Shown: positions 10,636-21,000 of the stretch, piece after piece | Numbering within the stretch: the first letter of the stretch is position 1 | Layout of the letters: the number at the start of each line of letters is the position of its first letter | NCBI RefSeq assembly: GCF_000005505.3 | Contig: NC_016132.3 | Location: forward strand, 20,884,501-20,948,500 | Direction: 5' to 3' | DNA: 64,000 nucleotides | DNA from: Brachypodium distachyon | Taxonomy: Eukaryota > Streptophyta > Magnoliopsida > Poales > Poaceae | Translations under genes and position numbers: made by a program | The notes under the pieces: generated by a model | Told to the model about the DNA's origin: nothing | What the model saw: the letters and a program-made list of their open reading frames with translations, nothing else | The model's database searches: none

Positions 10636-11940
10636 TCTACCTGATTTTCCCAGCTCGTAAAGCCACGTCACCTTCTTTTATCTCACCACCCCGCCCCCGA
10701 TGTCGATTCCGCATCATGTTCGCTCTGGATCCCTCGGTATGGGCCGCTATGGGCTATTCCCGCGAGATGGGCCTTGAGCAAGCCAGCAGCGCTGCAGCGG
10801 CAGCGCTACACGTACGTGTTTTTTTTTGTTTTTTGCGGATAATACGTGCTTTTCGTCTCTCGCATTTTTCACCCGACGTTTCTTCTTCCCGTACCCAGCG
10901 GCCAGCGTACAAAATCCCACCACAACTCCGAGCCTGGAGATGGCCGGAGGTTGGCGGCCACCTGGGACACCGCCGCCAGATCCACCAGCAGCAGGCGTCG
11001 TCGTCATGGCGGGGGAGGTGAGGAGGAGGAACCGACAAAACAGACAGGAGATGGTGGGAGACCGACCGCTGGTTGCTGGGCTAGCAGAGAGGAGAGGCGA
11101 CGGCCGTCGGCCAGGTGATGCTGCCATGAGGCAACACGGAGTCCTCAACACGGTGGCCAGACGCAGTTAAGATATTCGCTATTTCATCATGATTTGATTT
11201 GTAAGTTTGATTTATTAGATTGTCCGCAAGATTTATCATCCATCCTTAATTTGCTTTATTAGTTCTTTTCATTTGTGAAGATAAAAGCTTTTCGGATGAA
11301 ATCCAACCACGCCATTATATCAAAATCAGATGCTGCGTGTACAGGTGAGTTTGTTTCATACCTACGATTGTCAAGAAAATCATAGATTAAGTAGGTACAT
11401 GTATCATGTGATTAATGTACAACAAAGACATGATCATATAGTTTAATGATTCTGATTTCTAATCTTTGCTTTTTTTCAGAATAAAGAAGACAGAAGCGTC
11501 CGTTGGGGATTTTGTAGGCAAGGCACAACTTAATGATACAGCTATCTCTTTTTGTTCTATTTTCTGTGTATTGCAGATTTTTTTTTTCAAAAAAATTATT
11601 GTTTAGGCTGTCTTATGTTGAGACCTTATGTGTGCTTTGCCTCTCCTATTATAATGTGGCCATATTTTATCTTTCGGTGCTTAAATTTTTTGTTCCATGG
11701 AAATTTGAAAATGTTCTTGCAGATAAATAAAGTCCTATTTTGAAATCACAGCCACCTTACTGCAGAGGTGAGTCCAAGAATCCCACATTCTTCCTAGATG
11801 TAAGTTGGTATAAAAATATAGTCGGTCTGTAATTTATGTCTTATCTGCCTTTTTTTCTATGCAATGCATGTGTCTATTTAAACATCTTATAACATATGAA
11901 AGGCAAAAAGTCCCGCTGCAATGCGCGGGGTATCATCTAG
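10636..11940 (+). mobile_element. Probable non-autonomous Helitron carrying a GC-rich fragment
   Basis: The right end has the classical Helitron 3' signature: a short GC hairpin (CCCGC TGCAATGC GCGGG, 11912-11929) about ten bases before CTAG at 11937-11940, followed by T. This closely resembles known grass Helitron ends. A matching left end is proposed at 10636 (A|TCTACCTG). This is less certain, because only the A|TC start can be checked. Inside are a GC-rich, possibly captured genic block (10690-11170) and AT-rich sequence. No Rep/helicase is present, so it would depend on another element. Confidence 0.6.
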
Positions 11941-12980
11941 TATAGGAAAAATGGACATCCACAATTCTATTTCTCAGCCCAGCAACATAGCGGTACGGCC
12001 CATTGATATATCGGTGACCAGTGGAGAAACCCCCCTTGATCGATTAGATCGATCGCTACCCCTTCTCCCGACACGACTCGCAACTCTCTTCTCTAAATCA
12101 AGAACACCGTATCACCCGGTCGTCTCTCTCTTCCTTGGCTTCCTTGACACCGACGAGGTTGGCCTTGAGGTGCCTGGTTGTGACGGCAAACTTGTTCCGT
12201 ATTATGTCTGGCATCTAATGACCACGCCAATAGGATGATGGCAATGAAGGGGACAGAGGCGAAGGTGGTGGGGCTTGTGGGCGAGCGGACGGAGAGGGAC
12301 GCAAAGGAGAGACCGGGTCATCACGAGGTTGCGCTGAGAGGTCACAGTTCGAGGCGGTGACGATACGTGATGGCACGGGGGATTATCCTGGGGTGCTGGG
12401 CTTTGGGGCTTTTCCTGGGGTGCTAGGGCCGAGCTTGTTTTTTTGACATACAAGCAGAGTGCGCAGGAGGAAAAGTTGCAGATGAACCGACGTACAGATG
12501 CCAACTGGAAATTAATAGATAGTATAGATATAGATTATACTACCATTCCTTGCCGGTAGTAGTAAAAGGTACACTAAAAAACCTCTGACATGAAGTTAAC
12601 AACAACGGCATAGTAGCAAAATCCGTTTGTGTGAAGAGTTAGTAAACGGTATTTTTTTCGAAATAGATTATGATACTATATATGGTTATTATAGCTAGCA
12701 ACTTGAAGGGTAAATACATAGAGTACATATATAGATAGCGCATATGCTATATATGATTTACCTAATAATATATAGAACGTTTCTTGTATTTGCAGGTAAG
12801 GTTAATTTGATGCATGTTTAATTAAATGTAATCGAAATCTATAAATAGGCAGAAATGGTAAATTATGCTGCACGATGTTGTTTAATTGCATGAAACTTTT
12901 AGTGATGCTATATATAGGTAGGAATAATCACACTAAAGGTGACAAAAAGCTGAAGTCATCCCTAAATGTTGCATTTTGCC
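11941..12980. other. Mixed relic sequence, no gene
   Basis: ORFs at 11921-12238 (+) and 12202-12504 (-) show no motif. The stretch ending at about 12535 (RC: TCTATATCTATACTATC...) resembles a reversed Helitron 5' end, but no partner end was found. 12540-12980 is AT-rich with no recognisable feature. Confidence 0.35.
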
Positions 12981-12984
12981 CTAG

Positions 12985-15900
12985 AGACATTTTCTACAAG
13001 CAATAGAAGACATTTTAGAGTCACTTTATAAGTTTGAGACTTTTTTTTATCAAATATGCTTTCTATTAGGATTTACAAATATCTAAAAATACTGAAATGT
13101 GGCCCAAATATTGTAATTATTGCGTGGGGTCATAATATGCGCATATAAGGATGGCAAAAAGTTTGAAAACATTTCATACAATTTGGGTTGTACATTCTTT
13201 GTAATGAGTTCATCTCGTACGATGGTTCATAGATGTTAGAAGTAAGCTATGTAGTTTGTGATGTCATGTGTCCAACACACTTGAGACACTTTCTACAATA
13301 AATGGGCGTTAGAGTCATTGTGAAAGATTAAGACTTATTTTAATGAAATTTGCTATTTATTAGGATTTAAATGCATTTTCTTCCCATTTTGAGCAAAAAT
13401 AATCCAGAAATACCTAAATGTGGCCCAAACAATCTGTTTTTTTTTCATGGTGTTATACTATGGCCATACAAGGCTGGCGAAAAAGTTTGAAAACATTGCA
13501 CATAACTTAGGTTGTATATGCTTTGTTAATGGTTCGTCTCGTACGATAGTCATTAGAGGCAAGCCATGAAGTCTTTTTATGTCATATGTCTCGACACGAA
13601 CACTCTAAATACAGCAGAAGTGATCCTTGCTCACTTGGTTGGGGGATTGGATGTTACAATCCCACCACCTGGGTTAAAATCATCATGGATGCGAATTTAG
13701 GTTCCTAATTATACTATCAGGGTTTCCCTCATTTTTTTCTTTAAAAACCACACTAAGTACATTATCTACAAACAATGGACGACGTTTCAAAGTTACCATG
13801 GAAAATTGAGACTTTTTTTAATCTAATTTGCTATCAATTAGGATTTAAATGCGTCGCCATTTCGAGCAAAAATAATCCGGAAATACCTGAATGTTGGCCA
13901 AGCATCTGATTTTTTGGATGGGGTCATATGGGGTCATACAAGACTGGCGAAAAAGTTTGAAAACATTTCACACAACTTGGGTTGTACATGCTTTGTAATG
14001 GGTTTATACTATGGTCATACAAGGCCGGTGAAAAAGTTTGAAAACAGTTCACATAACTTGGGCTCTACATGCTTTGTAATGGGTTCCTCTCGTACAATGG
14101 TTCAAAGAAGTTAGAGGCAAGATCTGAAGTTTGTGATTCCATATGTGTCCGACACATCAAGACCTTTTCCGCAAGAAATGGATGACGTTTTAGAGTTACT
14201 TTTGAGATTGAGACTTTTGTTTCTCAAATTTGGTATTCATTAACATTTAAATATATTTTCGTACCAATTTTAGAAAACAATTCCAGAAATATCTAAATGT
14301 GGCCTAAAGTTCTAATCTTTTCTTGATGTCATGCTACGAGACATACTAGGCTGGTGAAAATGTTTGAAACGTTTCACACAACTTGGGTTTACATGCTTTC
14401 CAATGGGTTCATCTCGTACAATGGTTCATAAACGTTATGGGCAAGCTATGAAGTTTGTGATGTCGTATGTGTCCAACACACTCAACACATTTTCTACAAG
14501 CAATCCACGACATTTGAGAGTTACATGCAAGACTAAGATTGAGACTTTTTTTGATCAAATTTTCAATTTAATAGAATTTAATTGCATTTTATTGCCATTT
14601 GGAGCAAAAATAATCTAGAAATACTGAAATGTATCCCACACAATCTGATACTTTCCATGGGGTCATTTTATGGGATTACAAGGTTGCTGAAAAGTTTGAA
14701 AACATTTCACACTACTTTGGTTGTACATGCTTTGTAAAAGGTTCATCTCGTACGATGGTTCAGACGTTAGAGGCGAGCTATAAAGTTTGTGAGGTCATAT
14801 GTGTCCAACACACTTAAAGACATTTTCTACAAGCAATGGACGACATTTTAGAGTTACTGTAGAAGATTTAGATAGTTTTGAACAAATTTGCTATTTATTA
14901 GGATGTAAATGCATTTTCTTGCAATTTTTAGAATAATAATCCAAAAATACCTAAATGTGGCCCAAACATTCTTATTTTTTGCATGTGGACACGCTATGTG
15001 CATAAAAGGCTGGCTAAGAGGTTATAAAACAGTTCATACAACTTGAATTGTACATTCTCTCTAACGGGTTCATTTCGTATGATGGTCATAGACGTTAGAG
15101 GCCAGCTATGAATTTTGTGATGTCGTATGTGTCCAACACACTAAAGAAAGTTTTATATAAGCAATGATTGACATATTAGAGTTATGGTGGAAGATTGAGA
15201 CTTTTTTTGAGCGAATTTGCTATTTATTATGATTCAAGTGCATTTTCTTCCCATTTTGAAAAATAAATCTAGAAATACTTAATTGTGGCCCAAACATTAT
15301 AATTTTTGCATGGGGTCATACTATGCGCAAGGACGGCAAAAAGTTTGAAAACATTTCATACAACTTGGGATGTACATGCTTTGTAATGAGTTCATCTCGT
15401 ATGATGGTTCATAGATGTTAGAAGTAAGCTATGTAGTTTGTGATGTCATATGTGTCCAACACAGTGAATACTTTTTGTACAAAATGGACAATATTTTTGA
15501 GTTATCGTGGAAGATTTCAACTTATTTTTATCAAAGTTGCTATTTATTAGGATTTAAATGCATTTTCTTGCCATTTTGAGTAAAAATAATCCATAAATAC
15601 TTGAATGTGGCCCAAGCAATATGATTTTTTTAAGGTCTTACTATGCATTTTCTTGCCATTTTGAGAAAAAAGCTTGAAAACATTTCACACAACTTGGGTT
15701 CTACATGTTTTGTAATGGGTTCATCTGGTACAATGGTTCATAGATGGCAAGCTATGAAGTTTATGATGTCATATGTGTTCAACACACTAAAGACATTTTT
15801 TACAAGTAACGGACGACAGTTTAGAGTTACTTTGGAAGAGACTTTTTTTAATGAAATTTGCTATTTATTAGGATTTAAATGCATTTTCATGGCATTTTGA

Positions 15901-16030
15901 GCAAAAATTATCCAAAAAAAGCTAAATGTGGTGCAAACATTCTTTCTTTTTGCATGGGTCATACTATGAGTATGCAAGTTTGAAAACATTTCACGCATAT
16001 TGTCGAAAATTTTGAAAACAATTCAGACAA
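12985..16030. repeat. Tandem array, ~325-bp monomer, about nine degenerate copies
   Basis: The landmark AAATGTGGCCCAAA recurs at about 13095, 13416, 13889, 14295, 14626, 14952, 15279, 15602 and 15923, giving steps of 321, 473, 406, 331, 326, 327, 323 and 321 bp. Each unit contains, in order, GAAAACATTTCACACAACTT, ACATGCTTTGTAATGGGTTC, GTTTGTGATGTCATATGTGT, CATTTTCTACAAGCAATGG, TTTGCTATTTATTAGG and GCATTTTCTTGCCATTTTGA. The 473-bp step has about 150 bp of foreign DNA (13600-13745); the 406-bp step has an internal duplication of about 77 bp. The units carry no protein; the small ORFs seen here are the repeat read in frame. A monomer of about two nucleosome lengths is typical of plant satellites. 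Confidence 0.92.
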
Positions 16031-16179
16031 TATTTTTTATCCCTTAGATTGCCGCACAAAGCCCAACCCTTAAGCCCTAAAAGTCACGAAATTGAATTAA
16101 AACAATTTTTTTTCCTGAAATAGGTATAAAAACATTTTTATCCTGAAAATGATTATTTAATGCCAAAAGGGCCATTTTG

Positions 16180-17016
16180 GGGGGTTTCAGCCCAGGCCGG
16201 GCCCTGGCTTGGGGTTTTCTCGCTGGGCTTTACGAAGCTTGCCTAGCCCGCGGTATGCCCAGGTCTACTTGCAACCATGGGCATCAGATCTACCTCAAAG
16301 AAGATTCACACGGGTGCTTCATCTATACGCATCCGCGAGTTGGGAAGAAAGGCTTGCATAGAAGGAGATGGATGAAAGGGAAGCAACTCAGAGGTATCGG
16401 TAGGAGTTGAATGCAAAACTTGAAGCACAACAACGAGAATTTGATGAGCGTGTAAGGAAGCAAGAGTCATAAATAGAGGCCCCGAGAAAAGACTAGAAAA
16501 TGAAGAGTTCAGCTTGTGAAAAGGGGCGGAAAGAAGTGGAAACCATGCTCGGTTTCCTTGTAAGAACGTCGAAAGACAGTAACCCAAACCCTCCCCCCAG
16601 CGTCATTGTGCATTGTTCGATTGATGCAATACTGCTATTAATATGCTACATTATTTATTCATTTACGTTGTTTATTCACTACACATGTGCAATACAATAC
16701 TGTCTTAGACATCTTAGATTGAAATCTGAACGGAAGAATTCATGTTATTTCCGTGTCATGTTCGCTGAATTTAAAATGATGTCAATATATGTTTGTGATG
16801 GAACTGTGACGGTCCGTGGAACCCACTGGACCACGTCACTAGAGGACAATATTTGGTGACGTAGGGATGAAAACCGTCACCGGGAGTTAATCTGTGATGG
16901 AGCTTCGGTGATGGTGCCAGTGACAACAATAAACCATCACTAGAAGATGAATAGTGATGGAAATGGATGTTAGGTGACAAATGGCGTCTGTCACCAAATA
17001 TCTGATCTATTGTAGT
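16180..17016 (+). mobile_element. Truncated CACTA element relic (3' portion)
   Basis: At 16300-16480 the frames give fragments such as IYTHPRVGKK and a Glu/Arg-rich ELNAKLEAQQREFDERVRKQ helix, resembling the C-terminal part of plant En/Spm TNP1-like proteins, with stops and frame changes. From 16790 to 17000 there are many inverted and direct copies of GTGACGG / CCGTCAC / GTGATGG, as in CACTA subterminal repeats. The stretch ends at GATCTATTGTAGT (to 17016), whose reverse complement is ACTACAATAGATC, close to a CACTA terminus. No matching left end is seen; the element is probably truncated by the 325-bp array. Confidence 0.55.
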
Positions 17017-17019
17017 TGG

Positions 17020-17930
17020 AGTTAAATTCACCACCCAACAATGCGGAATGAACTGCAAATGACTGGACACGCACACTGCACCTGACAGCAAGGGGACCCA
17101 AGCCAGCCAGCCATTAGGGGTTCAAACCTCATGTCCGCAATGGTCCTCGGTGGGATTAGACTCGATCAGGTGGCGCCTGAAACTCCCATATCGTTTTCCT
17201 TGTTTATTTGTGTAGATACGTTTCCCAGATCGCACCTCTTCTTTGTTGCCTCTCCTTCTGCCCCCTTGTGTTTCTTCTAATTGCTAGTAGTAGCTTTAGG
17301 GTCCTCTACGTTGGCGCATGATAATTTTTTCCCTTTCAAATGCTATGGGAAACGGTGAGGGAATTTGCGTGCTGATGTATTAATTAATACCAAGGATTTG
17401 TGTTAAAAACATTTCTTATTTGGCATGACAACAAGGTCTTAAATAAAGCTAGTTATATTACGCTTTAGGTTATTTAAGGAAAGATAGTTGTGTGAGCGTG
17501 GGACTTGCTCATTTCAAAATGACTTGACCTATGAGTCGCAAAGTTTGAATGCAAGAGTACCAGGAGAAACATGTTGCAAGACACGACCAGAAAATCTGGA
17601 CATACACAAACAAACACCAAAGATATATTTTAACAAAAATCACACAAAGTATACAAATACTATACTGGTTATGAATTCCATACCGTAAATCACATAGGTT
17701 TTCGTTGTCTTCCAATTGAGGTGGGAGTTTCTATTGATAGTCACACACTAGACAAACGAGAAATACACAAAATTCTAGGGATTGTAATGTAAAAGATCCA
17801 AACGAGGGTGTAAATTAACCCCGTCTCCGCTTTGTCGCCTCCTCCCCCCTTCCCTCACTTCAAGCCATCTCCCCCCACGGACTCCGGATTTGATCTTCCC
17901 TATTCACCAGATCTAGAGGTGTTACCCGGT
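17020..17930. other. Intergenic and MYB3R copy B upstream region
   Basis: No gene seen. From 17820 a CT-rich stretch (CCTCCTCCCCCCTTCCC, CCATCTCCCCCC) looks like a plant 5'UTR. A donor-like GTGAGTAG follows at 17933, with an acceptor-like GGTGCAG ending at 18030, suggesting a 5'UTR intron of 98 bp before the ATG of copy B. Confidence 0.45.
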
Positions 17931-18058
17931 CCGTGAGTAGATCGATGCCCGATTTGTTTCTTGTTGTTGTTTTTTATGCGTTTCTATGGGAATTTTGGAT
18001 GTGGAGCTTGTTTTTTGGTTGTCGGTGCAGTGGTTTTAGGTGCGGCCGTGTTGTTGAC

Positions 18059-21000
18059 ATGGCCGCAGTGGAGGAGCGCAATGGAGATGGAGGAACAGGG
18101 TGGGTTCTAGCATTGCCGGCATCGGAAGGGGGGAGCTATGGCAGGCGCGCTCGAACATCTAAGGTGTTGTCGAGCCCCATAGATTCCATCTCCGGTAGAA
18201 GGTACTGCTCCTAGCCTCTGTCAACTATTTAAGATTATCTTACTCGGTACAAGTGGTTTTGCTTACCTGATTCAAATGCTCTCTTGCTTCGATTGCGGCT
18301 CATATGGGTCAGCTGCTTGCTCGGTAAAATGATGTTTAGGGGATGCTTAGCTAGCATATGCAATTGGCTCTGCTTTTGAAATGGTGTGGCAAGTAACCCT
18401 GTTCTCAACACATTTTCCACCTTCCAACCATGGGAAGTTGCATGGATGTTGCGGGGGTTAACAATGGCTTTGTAGTTCACGAGATGTTCGGGATCGTTGT
18501 TCTTTTTTCCTTAAAAAAATAGTGTGTGTGTGTGTGTGTGTGTGTGAAAAACATTTGTGTGTTGCGTGTGAAAAACATTAGTGATGTTACATTTATTTAG
18601 GCCTTAAAAAAATTGATCTAGTGGTTGTCATCTGCTGGTTTCTTTATGTTCATTTCATTATGTTTATGACTCTGGTTTCGGTGATATGTTTTTCATGCTT
18701 ATGTTGGTCCATTTGGCTAAACCATTACATATTCTAGGTTTTGGATATTAGTTGTTTGGAAATGAGATCATTTCTAGGCTTCATTAGTACAAGTGTGCGG
18801 CCTAGAACATCATGGCCCTTAAATTGGGATCAGACCTGACTCCCGTGTCGTCCGAAGGCCCGACGTGGGAAGGCTAAACCCTAGCCGCCGCCGCCACCCT
18901 CTTTCTACACCCTTTCTCCTCGCCGCCTTCATTAAACCATAATGTATTTCAGGTGTTGGATTTTAGTTGCTTGAAAAAGAGAGCATTTCTAGGCTCCATT
19001 GGTAGAAGTGTGAGATAAGGAACATCATGGCCCTGAACTTGGGATAAGGTCTGACTCTCTTGTCCTCTGAAAGGGCAATCCGGGAGATCCAAACCCTAGG
19101 CGCCGTCGCCACACTCCTTCCATCCACTTTCTCGTTGCCGACATTTGAGAAGGATACCGGGGAAAGGCCGCATGTGGCCAACGTTGAAGGCGGTGGCGAG
19201 GTCTTCCATCTAGTTGTTTTCTCACGGGGGAGATGAATGATTTTCTTTTGATCCCACAGTAGATCGCGTGGTCATCATGAGCATGGTGCTCTGGGGGTCT
19301 CTAGAGGCGGAGGCGTGGGTTCGGGTTGTGGCTCTTCCCGATGGTGCGGCATCTGATTACTAGGCCAGGGAGAGTGATGGCCACATCGGCGAGCGTCCGC
19401 TTCTTTACGTGGATCCACGGATGAGTGTTCGCGATGTGCCACAATGTCACTCCCTTCCAACATTTTCTCCGACGTCAGGATCGAGTATGTCGATGGTCTC
19501 TGTGTCAGGAGCCGGCTGCCGTGAGTGCAAGGGCCTATCGGTAGAGATGGTTGAAGGCGGCAATGGCGAATTCGACGACAAGTACACTTAATTTCTCCAG
19601 GTGAAAACCATTGATATTTGCCTCTTGTCTAGATGTGAGTGCAATGATAATGTACATTTGTTGTGTCCTTGCTGAAGCTATTGGCTTGATCCACATCAGG
19701 GATGATAATCTCATGTTTGACCTATTTGATTAGCCTCCACAAAATTGTGAATATAGACGGCGGTCTCCTCTAGAAGGCGTTGTCTTGGGATACCACACTT
19801 TGTGCCGATCCCATGTTGTCATGGTTGGTGGATTTGGTCCCGGGCAATTGTTTCGTGGTAGATGATAGAATATAGGCTGTCATAAGGACAGTCTAAAGAA
19901 GACGGCCTCCAAATTTTTATTTTTTACTTTTATAGGTTGATGTGTTTCGATTTGATGTGTGTCATCTTATTTAATAAAAGATATGGTGGTGTACATTAGA
20001 GAATGCAGAGGCCGAGAGGTTTTGCCTTCTGTTTGAAAAACAATTTGGTAGAAGTGTCTTGCTTGGTTTGCGTTGTTGCCAGTTGTTATGCTTTTTAGTT
20101 GGATAATTTTGTTTGAGTTCCTATGACATACTGGCCTATGGTTTAATATGATTGATAGACTACCTATATCAATAAGGTGCATCTTCTTTTTTGGTAGCAG
20201 TTAAGCATGTTTGGCTTGGAGGATGGGTGACCGACCGGGAAGTTGATCCCGAGAGCGCATGAGTGAGGACAAAGTGCGCTGGAAAGACTAGGATTGGTGT
20301 GTGGGGACTCTCTTGAGCCTAGAGAGCTTCCAGGAGGGACGCAGGGGCATTGCAAATTGGTATCAGAGCCGACCCTTGTGGGGACAGTCTTGAGCCTAGA
20401 GCTGCCAGGAGTGACGCCGGGGCATTACATGTGCGGGTCAGTTGTCTGTACATGAGGACATGTGCACTGGACGCATGTGGGCGTGTGCCAAGAGGGGACG
20501 ATCTGGCTTGGGCATGTCACTGGCGATGACAAGGACGTCAGGTCATCTGAGGAGGGTTGTGTGTGACATACCGGTTTATCGCTTAATAGGATTCATAGAC
20601 TACCTATACCAATACGGCGCATCTTCTTTTCCGATAGCCCATCCAAAAGGAACCTCAAATTTAAGCGTGCTTGGCTTGGGGGCTGGGTGATCGACCGGAA
20701 AGTTGATCCCGGGAATGCATGAGTGAGGACAAAGACTAGTATTGGTGTGGGGGGACAGTGTTGAGCCTAGAGAGATGCTAGGAGTAACACTGGAGCGTTA
20801 CAGTTCCATTGGCTCGGAAATTGGTGTGCTTACTCGAGGTGGATGAAAGATGATTCTAAGTGATCCTCAAAATGATTCAAAGTGGTGAACTGGTGATTTA
20901 TACTAGTTTTAATATCTTACGTAAGTTTCAACTCACTGTTTTGATTGGTTTATTGAATTTAGCTTGCTTTGTGCTGATACATCATGGTCTCAGCCAATTT

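Larger units (their letters stand above)
20122..20802 (+). mobile_element. Cassandra TRIM retrotransposon with 5S-rRNA-derived LTRs
   Basis: Two LTRs (20122-20354, 20562-20802) flank a short 207-bp interior and the whole is bordered by the 5-bp target duplication GTTCC (20117-20121 and 20803-20807). Directly after the left LTR is TGGTATCAGAGC, the primer binding site matching plant initiator Met-tRNA. The LTRs contain a 5S-rRNA-like segment (for example TTAAGCGTGCTTGG and GG(A/C)TGGGTGA(C/T)CGACCGG), the defining feature of Cassandra. No protein is encoded; such elements rely on enzymes of other retrotransposons. It lies sense in intron 1 of MYB3R copy B. Confidence 0.93.

Noticed and set aside
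12985..16030. CRISPR-like array or centromeric satellite
   Set aside because: Units are contiguous, long and diverged, without spacers; the short array in a genic region gives no support for a centromere.
17933..18058. N-terminal extension of MYB3R copy B upstream of 18059
   Set aside because: It starts at GTG, which is the donor of a likely 5'UTR intron, and the encoded hydrophobic stretch does not suit a MYB3R N-terminus.
20190..20250. A 5S rRNA gene or pseudogene
   Set aside because: The similarity is partial, occurs in both LTRs and sits within a bounded element with a PBS, so it is Cassandra LTR sequence.
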